From: Marinospirillum sp031581385
GTDB taxonomy: Bacteria > Pseudomonadota > Gammaproteobacteria > Pseudomonadales > Halomonadaceae
Length of the DNA: 64,000 nucleotides
Direction: 5' to 3'
NCBI RefSeq assembly: GCF_044810985.1
Contig: NZ_CP085242.1
Coordinates: 2,976,001-3,040,000 of the forward strand
This document shows positions 19,308 to 28,565 of this stretch, piece after piece. Made by a program: the position numbers and the translations under genes. Positions within the stretch are counted from its first letter, which is position 1; each line of letters begins with the position of its first letter. The notes beneath the pieces are model-generated. The model made no database searches. It saw only the letters and a list, made by a program, of their open reading frames with translations, and was not told the origin of the DNA.

Positions 19308-20267
19308 ATGAGTGTCCACGCCCGTTTTTCCCAATTGCAACAACAGCTCAATGGTAAAGTAATTGGTCAGCAGAGTTTAGTACAACGTCTGCTGGTGGTT
19401 TTATTGGCGGATGGGCATCTTCTTGTGGAAGGTGCGCCCGGCCTGGCGAAAACCCGTGCCATTCAACAGCTGGCTGATCAACTGGCAGTCAGTTTTCAGC
19501 GCATCCAGTTTACACCGGATCTGCTGCCTGCTGATTTGACCGGAACCGAGATTTTCCGGCCCCAGACCGGAGATTTCAATTTCCACCCCGGCCCACTGTT
19601 CAATCAGTTTGTCCTGGCGGATGAAATCAACCGGGCACCGGCCAAGGTGCAGTCGGCACTTTTGGAGGCCATGTCGGAACGTCAGGTCAGTCTGGGTGGA
19701 GAAACCCGCAAACTGGATGAAGTGTTTCTGGTCATGGCGACTCAGAATCCGCTGGAACAGGAAGGCACCTATCCCTTGCCGGAGGCTCAGTTGGATCGTT
19801 TCCTGATGCATACCTGGGTGAGCTATCCGGGGCCGGAGGAAGAGCTGGCCATCATGCGCCTGGTGCGTGAGGAGGTGGCGGATCTGGAGACAGAAGCGGC
19901 CACTCAGTTATCCCGACAAGGGGTGATGGCGGCCCGGCGTCAGGTGATGCAGGTGCATCTGGCCGAACCTCTGGAGCGCTATATTGTGGATCTGGTACAG
20001 GCAACCCGTCGTCCCGGCCAATATGATCAGCAACTGGCCGGTTGGTTGCAATTGGGCGCCGGACCCCGAGCCAGTCTGGCACTGGATCGCTGTTCGCGTG
20101 CTCTGGCCTGGTTGCAGGGTCGCAAGGAAGTATTACCTGAAGACATACAGCAACTGGCACCGGATGTGCTTCGCCACCGTCTGCTGCTGAGTTTTGAAGC
20201 GGAAGCCGAAGGCATCAGTCGGGATGCCATTATTCAACGTCTTTTGAGTCTGGTTGCGGTGGCATGA
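19308..20267 (+). CDS. MoxR-family AAA+ ATPase
   Basis: A 319-residue chaperone-like ATPase. Walker A is GAPGLAKTRA (about 43-52), Walker B VLADEINRAP (about 104-113), followed by the family segment SALLEAMSERQVSLGGE and sensor 1 MATQNPLEQEG. It opens a tightly packed six-gene operon; the next gene overlaps its stop by 4 bases. MoxR proteins act with VWA-domain partners in metal insertion or complex assembly, and here the whole Bat-type set is present, so a role in envelope stress or aerotolerance is the family expectation. Confidence 0.93.
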   Translation: MSVHARFSQLQQQLNGKVIGQQSLVQRLLVVLLADGHLLVEGAPGLAKTRAIQQLADQLAVSFQRIQFTPDLLPADLTGTEIFRPQTGDFNFHPGPLFNQFVLADEINRAPAKVQSALLEAMSERQVSLGGETRKLDEVFLVMATQNPLEQEGTYPLPEAQLDRFLMHTWVSYPGPEEELAIMRLVREEVADLETEAATQLSRQGVMAARRQVMQVHLAEPLERYIVDLVQATRRPGQYDQQLAGWLQLGAGPRASLALDRCSRALAWLQGRKEVLPEDIQQLAPDVLRHRLLLSFEAEAEGISRDAIIQRLLSLVAVA

Positions 20268-21184
20268 ATCCTGTGGAACCTGCCCTGGCGGTCAGCCTGA
20301 AAGAGCTTTATGGCTTGCGCGCACCGGCGTCTGCCGTCAGTCTGCAGCGACTGATGCGGGGCAGCCTGCCGGGTGCTGAAGGTCGGGTGATGAATCAGCC
20401 GGGGCGGGGTCTGGAATTTCGGGAAGTACGTTCCTACCAGCCCGGAGATGACCCGCGTTATATAGACTGGAAGGTGACTGCCCGACGCGGCCAGGCTTAT
20501 ACCCGGGTCTTTGAAGCCGAACACCAACGCCCGGTGGCTCTGTTTGTGGATCAGACCTCGGCATTGCAATTTGGCTCTCTGGCCAGCAAGGCAGTGATGG
20601 CTGCACGCCTGGCAGCCCTTCTGGGTTGGGCGGCTCTGGCTGACAAGGAAAAAGTGGGTGGCTGGATCGAAACGGATGAGGGCGGCTACTGGGAAAGCCC
20701 GGTTGCCGGACAGCCCCGTTTTTTACGCTGGCTGGCGCGCCTGGTGGATTGCAACCGGCAGTTGGAAGCAATCCGGCCACGGGTGCCGGGTCAACTGGAT
20801 CGTGCTCTGGCTGCTTTTCGGCAAAGATTACCAGCCTCCAGCCTGGTGATTCTGATCAGTGATTTTCGCAGCTTTCAGGCGCAACAACTGATCAAACGCA
20901 TGAGTCGCCAGTATGCCCTGCTGGCGATTCAACTCACCGACCCCCTGGATTATCAGTTGCCACAGCTGAACGCCCAAGTGGAAATGGATGGTGAGACGCA
21001 ACCGCTGACCCAGGCTTTGCACCAGAGCTGGTCACAAAGCTTTGCTCAACAGCAACGGACATTGCGCCAGGCTCTGGGGCATCGCGGGCGCTTTTTGGAG
21101 CTTTCCACACAAGATGAAAAGCAGTTATTGGCGCGGCTGTTACCTGGATACAACAGGAAACTTTCTGCAAACAAGGTAAGATAA
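20264..21184 (+). CDS. DUF58 domain protein of the MoxR/Bat operon
   Basis: A 306-residue cytoplasmic protein with the DUF58 core REVRSYQPGDDPRYIDWKVT (about residues 51-70) followed by the VWA-like strand VALFVDQTSAL. The VWA-type metal site is degenerate, as is usual for DUF58. It overlaps the MoxR gene by 4 bases (ATGA). By family it couples MoxR to the membrane VWA proteins encoded downstream. No signal peptide. Confidence 0.9.
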   Translation: MNPVEPALAVSLKELYGLRAPASAVSLQRLMRGSLPGAEGRVMNQPGRGLEFREVRSYQPGDDPRYIDWKVTARRGQAYTRVFEAEHQRPVALFVDQTSALQFGSLASKAVMAARLAALLGWAALADKEKVGGWIETDEGGYWESPVAGQPRFLRWLARLVDCNRQLEAIRPRVPGQLDRALAAFRQRLPASSLVILISDFRSFQAQQLIKRMSRQYALLAIQLTDPLDYQLPQLNAQVEMDGETQPLTQALHQSWSQSFAQQQRTLRQALGHRGRFLELSTQDEKQLLARLLPGYNRKLSANKVR

Positions 21185-21218
21185 TGCCCCTGGCAGGCCC
21201 TGGAATTGAAAACGAGCT

Positions 21219-21704
21219 ATGAATCTTGAACAACTGAAACAACTCGCAGCACCTCTGATACCTTCTTATGCGCCCGATCAATGGCCCCCCGAACCCTGGG
21301 TTTGGAGTCTTCCGGCCGCTCTGGTTCTGGTGATCGCCCTGCTTTTGTGGTGGCGCTGGTACAAGCGTACCCGAACCCGCCGCTATGCCTACAAAGAACT
21401 GGAAGCGATTCAACAGCGTTATCAGGAAAGCCAGGACCCGCAACGTTATCTGTATGAACTGAACCTGCTGTTGCGGCGTATTGCCGTGCGCAACTTCCGG
21501 CGTGAAAAAGTGGCTTCCCTGACCGGTGAGGACTGGCTGGATTTTCTGGACTGGAGCCGTGGTCGCAGACGCAGTGAAGACCCGGGCTTTCGTGAAGGCA
21601 GCGGCCGGGTACTGGCCTGGGGCGCTTACAAAGCCGAGCCGGATAACTTTGATGCGGAAAGCCTGCAGCAGTTGGTCAAAACATGGATACGTCGGCAAAC
21701 CTGA
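21219..21704 (+). CDS. DUF4381 membrane protein of the Bat operon
   Basis: A 161-residue protein with one transmembrane segment near residues 26-44 (PAALVLVIALLLWWRWYKR) and a basic cytoplasmic tail containing YELNLLLRRIAVRNF and LTGEDWLDFLD, the usual DUF4381 signatures. It starts 34 bases after the DUF58 gene and overlaps the following VWA gene by 22 bases. Function unknown beyond its constant membership in this operon type. Confidence 0.85.
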   Translation: MNLEQLKQLAAPLIPSYAPDQWPPEPWVWSLPAALVLVIALLLWWRWYKRTRTRRYAYKELEAIQQRYQESQDPQRYLYELNLLLRRIAVRNFRREKVASLTGEDWLDFLDWSRGRRRSEDPGFREGSGRVLAWGAYKAEPDNFDAESLQQLVKTWIRRQT

Positions 21705-22606
21705 TACTGGTCTGGCCCTGGGCACTGCTTCTACTGGCTTTGCCCTGGTTGGCCGGGCATCTGGCCAAGCGTCTGGGGCTGGCTTTTCGCCCCACAGCCG
21801 CTTTGAAATTACCCTTTTCGACAGCCACCTCCGCGCCTGAAAAATCTCTGTCCCGCTTGCGATCACTCAACCCCTGGTATTGGGTCTGGGTGCTCTTGGT
21901 GCTGGCGCTGGCCCGCCCGGAATGGCAGCAGCCGGAAATTGAGATTAAACAGCAAAGCCGTGAATTGCTGCTGGTGGTGGATGTCTCCGGCAGCATGCAG
22001 GAAATCATGGATGGGCGCACGCGTCTGGACCAGGTCAAACAGGTGGTTGAGGACTTTGTTCGCCGCCGCAGCCAGGACAAAATTGGCCTGGTGGTGTTTG
22101 GTGCCCAGGCTTATCTGTATGTCCCCAAAACCCTGGATCACCAACTGCTGCTGCAACAGCTCAATGGCATGCAGCCCAACATGGCCGGTCAGGGAACAGC
22201 GCTGGGTGATGCCCTGGGTGTGAGTATCAAAACCCTGCGCCAAGCTCAGGGTGAAGCGGCCATACTTCTGTTGACCGATGGGGCCAATAATGCCGGTTTG
22301 CTCAGCCCCGAAAAAGGATTGCAGATGGCCGCCACTGCCGGGATACGCACGCACCTGATCGTCGTCTCTCTTAATCCTGAAGCGGAAATGGCCGCCCAAG
22401 TCCGGGAAACCGGGGGCGAGGTTTTTTCCGCCTTCAATCGCCGTGAACTGGAAGGTGTTTATCAACAGCTGGATGATCTGGAACCGGCCACCCTGCTTCG
22501 GCGTTTCAGTCCGGCAGATCCGCTGGGCTACTGGCTGATCCTGGCTGCTCTGGGGCTGACTGCCTGGCTGCTGAGGTCTTCCCTCCGCCGGAGGCTTTAT
22601 GTTTGA
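21683..22606 (+). CDS. VWA domain membrane protein, BatA-like
   Basis: A 307-residue protein with membrane segments at about 5-22, 60-75 and 285-300 flanking a von Willebrand A domain. The MIDAS motif DVSGSM is intact (VVDVSGSMQE), as are GLVVFGAQAYLYVP and the distal LLTDGANN. Such proteins are thought to hold client or partner proteins in a metal-dependent manner with MoxR. It overlaps its upstream neighbour by 22 bases and the downstream one by 8 bases. Confidence 0.92.
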   Translation: MDTSANLILVWPWALLLLALPWLAGHLAKRLGLAFRPTAALKLPFSTATSAPEKSLSRLRSLNPWYWVWVLLVLALARPEWQQPEIEIKQQSRELLLVVDVSGSMQEIMDGRTRLDQVKQVVEDFVRRRSQDKIGLVVFGAQAYLYVPKTLDHQLLLQQLNGMQPNMAGQGTALGDALGVSIKTLRQAQGEAAILLLTDGANNAGLLSPEKGLQMAATAGIRTHLIVVSLNPEAEMAAQVRETGGEVFSAFNRRELEGVYQQLDDLEPATLLRRFSPADPLGYWLILAALGLTAWLLRSSLRRRLYV

Positions 22607-24209
22607 GGCCTTTGCGCGTCCCTGGTTGCTGCTTCTGGCCCCCTTTATTTATGGCTTGCTCAGGCTGGCCTTCCGTCAGTTGCAGGCCAGCAGCTGGCAG
22701 AACCATTTGCCTGCGAATCTGGCCCGACGATTACTGACCCATCAGGAGCAACAAGGCAGCTCTGCCCGCTGGCCCCTCTGGTCTCTGGCTGCCCTGGTGA
22801 CCAGTTTCCTCAGCCTGGCCCTGGCGGGGGTCGGTTTCCCAATGCAACTGCAGGAAGCACAACGCCAACAACAGGAAGTGGTGATTATTCAGCGCCTGGC
22901 CCCCTCGGAAAGAGGTCAGGCTGAAGCGGTTCAGCATCTGGAAGCAGCCCAGCAGCTTTTAGTGCCTTTCTTGAATAACCGCCAACAAGGGCAAACCGCC
23001 CTGATCTTTTATGCGGGCAGCGCGCATCTGGCCAGCCCCATGACTTCGGATGCCGCAACCCTGCGGCAAATCATCAGTCTTGCCCACCCTTCAGTCATGC
23101 CCAAGCGCGGCGATCAACCCAGGGAAGCTCTGCAACTGGCCGCTCAGACCGGGCAGTTGGCAACCCAGTCCCGACCCTCTGGGAATCCACTCTACTGGCT
23201 GTGGCTGACCGATTCATTGCCACCCGCCGAAGAACTTCAGAACCTGCTGGAAGCCAAACCGGCGGCGGCAGAGTTGACGGTGATTCTAACGGCCACTTCA
23301 GGCATCAGGGAACAGGAGTCACGCCGGGTTGCTGACCTGCCGCTCAAGCTCCTGGCGGGTCAGGCCGCCAGCAACTATCTGGAAGCGCTCAACCAACCGG
23401 AAGGTGGAGCCGGAGTCAGTGAAGAATTGAGCAACCCGTATTTTCAGGAAGTTGGACACTGGTTGTTGATTCCTGCTGTTCTGCTTCTGCTCTGGCAGTA
23501 TCTGGGCCAGCCCTGGCCTGCCGCCGGACGTCGTCAAGGGGCCTGGCTACTGCCGGGGCTGCTTGCCCCCTGGCTGTTTTTGAACAGCCCTTTGGCTCAG
23601 GCTCTGGATTGGCAAAACCCGGACTACCAGGCCTGGCAAGCCCTGAACAGGCAGCAACCCGAGCGGGTTCTGGAAATGACCACTCTGCCCAGATTGCTGG
23701 CCGCAGCCCAGTTTCAATTGGGTGATTACCAGCAGGCCGCTCGAGCCTATGAACTGGCTTTGCAAACCCCGCCAGAAGACCCTCAGAAACTTCTGGATCT
23801 GCAATTCAATGCCGGAACCGCCTGGCTGTTTGCTGGAGACTACAAGCAGGCACTGGTGCTTTTTGATCAGGTCAAAGAGCAGCAGCCACAACGTGAAGAC
23901 AACTGCAGGAACCGTATGCTGGCGCTCAGGCTTCAGCAGGAAGAGCCGCTGCCAGCGGAAGAAGAACTTTTGCAGGCCTGTGGTTCGGCTTCTCAGCAAC
24001 AACAGGAACAGCAGCAACAACAGGAGCAGGCACCCCAGAGTAACCAGCCCGAGGAACAACCTGCCTGGCAGCCCAAAGCAAAACCCGAGTGTAGCGACTG
24101 TTTGCCTTTGACTCCCGAACAGGAACAAACCCTGGATCAACTGGAAGAAGACCCCTGGCGTTTGTTGCGTAATCGCTTTCAGTACGAATTGAGAGAGAGG
24201 GATTCATGA
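22599..24209 (+). CDS. VWA-like/TPR membrane protein, BatB/BatC-like, with degenerate MIDAS
   Basis: A 536-residue fusion-like protein: membrane segments near the N terminus (about 5-22 and 60-80) and at about 290-340, a VWA-like region between them, then TPR helices (about 370-430: AAAQFQLGDYQQAARAYELA and the following repeat) and a Gln-rich, low-complexity stretch before a charged C terminus. At the place where a MIDAS motif DxSxS should stand the sequence reads VVIIQRLAPSE, so metal binding is probably lost. BatB and BatC are separate in some bacteria; here they are one chain. It overlaps both neighbours. Confidence 0.85.
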   Translation: MFEAFARPWLLLLAPFIYGLLRLAFRQLQASSWQNHLPANLARRLLTHQEQQGSSARWPLWSLAALVTSFLSLALAGVGFPMQLQEAQRQQQEVVIIQRLAPSERGQAEAVQHLEAAQQLLVPFLNNRQQGQTALIFYAGSAHLASPMTSDAATLRQIISLAHPSVMPKRGDQPREALQLAAQTGQLATQSRPSGNPLYWLWLTDSLPPAEELQNLLEAKPAAAELTVILTATSGIREQESRRVADLPLKLLAGQAASNYLEALNQPEGGAGVSEELSNPYFQEVGHWLLIPAVLLLLWQYLGQPWPAAGRRQGAWLLPGLLAPWLFLNSPLAQALDWQNPDYQAWQALNRQQPERVLEMTTLPRLLAAAQFQLGDYQQAARAYELALQTPPEDPQKLLDLQFNAGTAWLFAGDYKQALVLFDQVKEQQPQREDNCRNRMLALRLQQEEPLPAEEELLQACGSASQQQQEQQQQQEQAPQSNQPEEQPAWQPKAKPECSDCLPLTPEQEQTLDQLEEDPWRLLRNRFQYELRERDS

Positions 24210-25723
24210 AGTGGCTGCTGGCTGCAGTCCTGTATCTGTTGTTGGTGAGCCCGGCAACAGCCGTGCTGATGACGCTGGATCAGCCCCGGATTACCGCAGG
24301 GGAAAAGCTGAAGATCCTGGTGGAAGCCCGCACCAGCCAGGCCACCGAACCCGAACTGGAATGGCCAGCTCAGTGGGAAGAACATCTGCAGCTTCTGGAA
24401 AAAGACCATCAGGCCGAAGCTCTGCCCAGAGGCGACTACCAACACCGCTGGTTTCTGACCTGGCAACACCGTGATGCCCAAAGCCGCTCACGCGAGTTGA
24501 GCCTGCCTCCCTTGAGAGTCAATGGCCGATCAGCTCAGCGTCTGCAACTGCAGATCAGCGCCAATCCTGACCCGGAGCCGGCTCAGCCCAGCAGGCGTTT
24601 AAGCGCTCCCCTGGAAGTCGATCATCAGGTTGAGCGCCAGGAAGTCTACCTGGGTGAATCCCTGCTTTATCAACTCACCATTCGTTATCAGGGTTACCCC
24701 CGAGACCCACGCCTGAGTCCTCTGGAGGTGCAAGGGGGTTATTCACGCAGCCTGGGTGATGGGCATGAGGAGGGCTTCAATCAGCGCGGTGTACACTGGC
24801 AGGAAGCCCGCTGGCGTGAAATTGTGCAAATCAACCAGCTGCAAGCCGGAATTCAGCCGCGTTACTTCAGCACCCGACTGGATCGCTCCGATCAGACGGG
24901 AGGGGAGCGCCATGAAGCCGAGGCTCCGGCCATCGACTTCAAGGTTTTGCCGATCCCCGAAGCCTGGCCGGAAGAGACCCCCTGGTTGCCGGCCCTGGGG
25001 GTTAGCTTGGAAGCAACCTGGCAGGGAAATACCGCCAACCTGGTTCCTGGTCAACCTGTGGAGTTACTGGTTGAGCTGACTGCTGTGGGTCAGCAAGCCC
25101 GCAGCCTGCCGCGCTTCCAACCGGAAGACCTGCCCGGTGTGCGTATCGAGCCTCTGGCTGAACACACCCGTGATCGAGTGATTGATGGATATTTGGCCGG
25201 TCGTTTGACCCAAAGGCTGCTGGTTTATCCCTTGCAAGCGGGGCCATTGGTATTGCCGCCTCTCAAGGTTTACTGGTGGGATACGGACAGGAAACGTTTG
25301 CAGAACAGTGAAATCAGCCCTCCCAGGCTCAGTATAAAACCCGGCCAAGCCCAGCTTGAACGCCGGGAGCAGCAAGCATCCCCACCAACCGAAGCCACGC
25401 CTCCCCCTGACTGGGGACGAATTCTGGTGGGTTTGCTGACGGGGCTGTTGCTTGTGTTGCTGGCCTGTACGGGCTGGTGGTTGCTGCGCCAACGCCCGGC
25501 ATCACGCCTCAGGCGTTACCTGAAAGAAGGCCCGGAATACTGGTCTCACCGGGAGCTTCTGGAGCTGAAAAAGGATTGGTCTTTAACGGAGGAAGGGATG
25601 GAACCCTTGTTGATTCAGGCAGCGGCAGGAAGGCGCATCAGTCGCAAGGAGCTGCTGCGCTATTTGTTGTCGAGGTCGAAGAAAGCTGAAAAAGGGGCGG
25701 CTTTGCCGCCCCTGAATCCCTGA
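24206..25723 (+). CDS. BatD-like protein
   Basis: A 505-residue exported membrane protein: signal peptide (residues 1-19, ending near PATA), beta-rich periplasmic Oxygen-tolerance/BatD domain (VDHQVERQEVYLGESLLYQL, then a second repeat around VPGQPVELLVELTAVGQQAR), one transmembrane segment at about 410-430 and a cytoplasmic tail. It is the last gene of the MoxR operon and overlaps the previous one by 4 bases. The terminator of the convergent NO reductase gene is embedded in its last codons. Confidence 0.88.
   Translation: MKWLLAAVLYLLLVSPATAVLMTLDQPRITAGEKLKILVEARTSQATEPELEWPAQWEEHLQLLEKDHQAEALPRGDYQHRWFLTWQHRDAQSRSRELSLPPLRVNGRSAQRLQLQISANPDPEPAQPSRRLSAPLEVDHQVERQEVYLGESLLYQLTIRYQGYPRDPRLSPLEVQGGYSRSLGDGHEEGFNQRGVHWQEARWREIVQINQLQAGIQPRYFSTRLDRSDQTGGERHEAEAPAIDFKVLPIPEAWPEETPWLPALGVSLEATWQGNTANLVPGQPVELLVELTAVGQQARSLPRFQPEDLPGVRIEPLAEHTRDRVIDGYLAGRLTQRLLVYPLQAGPLVLPPLKVYWWDTDRKRLQNSEISPPRLSIKPGQAQLERREQQASPPTEATPPPDWGRILVGLLTGLLLVLLACTGWWLLRQRPASRLRRYLKEGPEYWSHRELLELKKDWSLTEEGMEPLLIQAAAGRRISRKELLRYLLSRSKKAEKGAALPPLNP
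25689..25712 (-). terminator. Terminator of the NO reductase gene inside the batD 3' end
   Basis: On the minus strand GGGGCGGC, a short AAA loop, GCCGCCCC and then TTTTTC. It lies just past the NO reductase stop (25727). On the plus strand it would lack a T run, so it mainly serves the minus-strand gene. Confidence 0.8.
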
Positions 25724-25726
25724 AGA

Positions 25727-27985
25727 TCAGGCTCCTGAGTTCTCTTTTTCGGATTTTGCCAATACCCCTTTGACGATCTGCCAGGTCACGGCCAGAGCGC
25801 CGACGATAAAGATTACATCCCCAAAGGTGCGTATCCAGCGCAGGGCATGCAGAAGATCCTGCTGCATAAAGGCTTCACTGCGCGCATACCAGAGACCTTC
25901 GGTGGCACTGGCATAGAACTGGATAAAGCCAATGGGCAATAGGCTGGTGAAGAGCATCAGCAACAGCCCGATGTTCAGCCACCAGAAAGCGGTTTTCATC
26001 AAGCGCTCACTGAATACCAGATCAGGACGCAGATACCTCAGTATCAATAGGCAAAAGCCCAGCGCCAAGAAACCATACACACCAAACAAAGCGGCATGGG
26101 CATGCGTGGGTGTGGTGTTCAGACCCTGAATGTAATAAAGGGCAATGGGTGGGTTGATCATAAAACCAAACACCCCGGCACCCAACAGATTCCAGAAGGC
26201 CACGGCTACAAAAAACAGCAGGGGCCATTTCAGGCGCTGCATCCAGGCTGCTTTTTCCTGCAGACGCCAGTTGTGCCAGGCTTCATAACCCAGAACCACC
26301 AGCGGAACCACTTCCAGGGCACTGAAGGTGGCACCCACCGCCATTACAGGAGTTGTGGTACCAGCAAAATACAGATGGTGGAAAGTGCCGGGAATGCCCC
26401 CGATCAGAAACAGGCAAGCCGAAGCCAGACTGGCAGCGGTGGCCGTGATGCGATTGACCAGCCCCAGGTTATAGAAGATAAAGGCCAGGGATACCGTGGC
26501 AAAGACTTCAAAAAAGCCTTCCACCCAGAGGTGAACAACCCACCAGCGCCAGTATTCCATGACGGACAGGTGGCTGCGCTCGCCATAGAAAAGACCAGCA
26601 CCATAGAAGAGGCCCACGGCCACGACTGAAGCCAGGAAAAGGGCGAGCAGATTCTTGTCACCTTCCGCCTTGAAAGCAGGCAACATGGCTCTCAGCATCA
26701 GACCTAGCCAGAGCAGAATGCCGATGAACTTGAGAATTTGCCAGAAGCGGCCCAGATCCAGATACTCATAGCCCTGGTGACCTAGCCAGAAACTCAGCTC
26801 AGGAGGCAGCTTCTGGGCAATCGCCAGCCAGTTGCCGATGAAGGTACCCGCGGTTACCAACACTAAAGCCCAGAAAAGAAGATCGACACCCAGTTTCTGG
26901 AATTTGGGGTCTTTACCGCCATTGATGATGGGAGCCAGAAACAGACCCGCCGCCAGAAAAGCCGTGGCTATCCAGAACATGGCCGCCTGCAGGTGCCAGG
27001 TTCTGACCAGGGTATAGGGGAACCATTCTGTGGTATTGAGACCGTAAAAGCCTTCCCCTTCCACAGTATAGTGAGCCGTGAAACCACCCAGAAATACCTG
27101 TAGGGTGAAAAGAGCCACCACCACCAGCAGATACTTGCCCAAAGATTTCTGGGAAGGCGTCAACTTGACCAGACTCAAGGGGTCCTGTTCCGGTGTCTGA
27201 GGATCTTCCTCTTCATTTTTGCGCAAAAACGCCCAGCCCCAGATCAGAAAACCCACACCTGCAATCAACAGAATGACACTGATCACCGACCAGATCAGGT
27301 TTTCTGCCGTGGGTTTGTTATCAATCAAAGGCTCATGCGGCCAGTTGTTGGTGTAGGTGACATCACTGTCCGGGCGATTGGTCGCTGCGGCCCAGGCCGT
27401 CCAGAAGAAAAACTCGGTCATCGCCTCCCGCCGGGTTTCGGAGGGCAGAGTCAGGTTCTTCATGGCATAGTTGGCACGGGTGGAAGCCAGCTCGGGATCA
27501 TCCCCGAAAAGACGCATATAATAATCAGCCGTGTGCTGAATGGCCTGATAGCGGCGATCACTCAGCGTCAGGGTTGAGGTTTCGGCATTATAGGTATTGC
27601 TGCGATAGGCTTCCTTCAGGTCGTATTCCAGACCGTTTTGCTGGCGCTTGTTCAGCTCATCATAGGCGCGCCCGTATTCATCCTGGGCCGCCAGATCCAG
27701 CCAGGCCAGCAATTCACGATGCAGCCAATCGGCTGACCAGTCCGGTGCCTGGTAAGCGCCATGACCCCAGATGGAACCCAGCTGCATACCACCGACGGAC
27801 TGCCAGGCAGTCTGACCGTCCAGAATGGAATCGCGTGTCATGATTGTTCCCGCTTGCGGGGTAACAACCTGCTCCGGCAAGGGCGGTGCCTTGCGGTAAA
27901 CCTCCCGGCCAAAAAAGCCGAGCAGTGCAAAGGTGACCAGTAAAATACCAATCAAAAGCCACCAAAGTTTTTTGTATTGGGCCAT
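25727..27985 (-). CDS. norB: Quinol-dependent nitric oxide reductase (qNor)
   Basis: A 752-residue single-chain enzyme that reduces two NO to N2O with electrons from quinol at the inner membrane. The N-terminal extension, with one TM helix and a cytochrome-c-like periplasmic domain lacking a CxxCH haem site, marks qNor rather than cNorB; the haem-copper-type core has about 12 further helices with conserved His (RTWHLQAAMFW, IPGTFHHLYF, HAHAALFG). I start it at the ATG at 27985, preceded by AGGAG seven bases upstream, not at 28060. It has its own sigma-54 promoter and three NorR-type sites upstream, so it should be induced by NO. It detoxifies NO or takes part in denitrification; no other denitrification gene is visible. 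Confidence 0.95.
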   Translation of the reverse strand: MAQYKKLWWLLIGILLVTFALLGFFGREVYRKAPPLPEQVVTPQAGTIMTRDSILDGQTAWQSVGGMQLGSIWGHGAYQAPDWSADWLHRELLAWLDLAAQDEYGRAYDELNKRQQNGLEYDLKEAYRSNTYNAETSTLTLSDRRYQAIQHTADYYMRLFGDDPELASTRANYAMKNLTLPSETRREAMTEFFFWTAWAAATNRPDSDVTYTNNWPHEPLIDNKPTAENLIWSVISVILLIAGVGFLIWGWAFLRKNEEEDPQTPEQDPLSLVKLTPSQKSLGKYLLVVVALFTLQVFLGGFTAHYTVEGEGFYGLNTTEWFPYTLVRTWHLQAAMFWIATAFLAAGLFLAPIINGGKDPKFQKLGVDLLFWALVLVTAGTFIGNWLAIAQKLPPELSFWLGHQGYEYLDLGRFWQILKFIGILLWLGLMLRAMLPAFKAEGDKNLLALFLASVVAVGLFYGAGLFYGERSHLSVMEYWRWWVVHLWVEGFFEVFATVSLAFIFYNLGLVNRITATAASLASACLFLIGGIPGTFHHLYFAGTTTPVMAVGATFSALEVVPLVVLGYEAWHNWRLQEKAAWMQRLKWPLLFFVAVAFWNLLGAGVFGFMINPPIALYYIQGLNTTPTHAHAALFGVYGFLALGFCLLILRYLRPDLVFSERLMKTAFWWLNIGLLLMLFTSLLPIGFIQFYASATEGLWYARSEAFMQQDLLHALRWIRTFGDVIFIVGALAVTWQIVKGVLAKSEKENSGA

Positions 27986-28038
27986 GAAAAATCTCCTTGG
28001 CTTCAACAGGGTGGGTATGGAAAGTGCAACACTCGCTG

Positions 28039-28054
28039 AGCAAAACCCTTGCCA
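28039..28054 (-). promoter_or_regulatory. Sigma-54 promoter of norB
   Basis: Read on the minus strand: TGGCAAGGGTTTTGCT, compared with the consensus TGGCACGNNNNTTGCW (one mismatch). The GG (-24) and GC (-12) have the required spacing. Expected start of transcription is near 28027, about 40 bases before the ATG. Enhancer-type NorR sites lie 50-110 bases upstream. Confidence 0.85.
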
Positions 28055-28094
28055 GTGCATAAGTCCTTGAATATAAGGAAATAAAATTAAAACA

Positions 28095-28152
28095 GGGTAA
28101 ATGCAACCCTCTATTGGCAGGGTTTAAAACACCCTAAGGGTTGAAATGACCC
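28095..28152. promoter_or_regulatory. Three NorR-type binding sites (GGGT-N7-ACCC)
   Basis: Perfect GGGT-N7-ACCC elements at 28095-28109, 28120-28134 and 28138-28152; centres are 25 and 18 bp apart. NorR of Cupriavidus and E. coli binds GGT-N7-ACC or GT-N7-AC triplets upstream of sigma-54 promoters, exactly this arrangement relative to norB. The third site is 38 bases before the SirB2-like start, so it may also influence that gene. Confidence 0.85.
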
Positions 28153-28190
28153 TGATTCTTGACGCTCAACCTCAACGAGGAACCTCGACC

Positions 28191-28565
28191 ATGGAAACCT
28201 ATTTGCTGATCAAGCACCTGCACATGACAACCGCCTACCTGACGGCTTTTTTGTTCCTTCTGCGATTAGGGCTGGATGCAGCCGGACGCAGTGGCTGGCG
28301 ACAAAGCCCCTTGCGTTGGTTGCCGCATATCAATGATAGTCTCTTGCTGATGGCGGCTTTGATGCTGCTGGCCTTGAGTGGCTGGATGCCGGGAGTGCAT
28401 GCCTGGTTGACTATCAAGCTCCTGCTGCTGGTCGGTTATATTCTGGCGGGTTGGGTGGCACTGCGTCAGGGATTGCCGAAGCACTGGCGGTTGTTGGGTG
28501 CTGTTCTTGCCCTGGCCCAGTTGCTGGGTATCTTTTTCCTGGCCATCCACAAGCCGGTTTTTTAA
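28191..28565 (+). CDS. SirB2-like membrane protein
   Basis: A 124-residue hydrophobic protein with four predicted membrane helices, beginning METYLLIKHLHMTTAYLTAF, the usual SirB2 opening with its paired His residues; a second conserved patch is LPHINDSLLLMAA. SirB2 proteins have no established function. The ATG at 28191 is preceded by CGAGG. It lies between the divergent qNor gene and norR and is bracketed by NorR sites, suggesting a role in the NO response, perhaps in haem or quinol handling; this is inference only. Confidence 0.8.
   Translation: METYLLIKHLHMTTAYLTAFLFLLRLGLDAAGRSGWRQSPLRWLPHINDSLLLMAALMLLALSGWMPGVHAWLTIKLLLLVGYILAGWVALRQGLPKHWRLLGAVLALAQLLGIFFLAIHKPVF

Noticed and set aside
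23985..24060. Gln-codon-rich tract in the BatB-like gene as a tandem repeat of interest
   Set aside because: Irregular CAA/CAG run encoding a Gln-rich linker; a low-complexity linker explains it.
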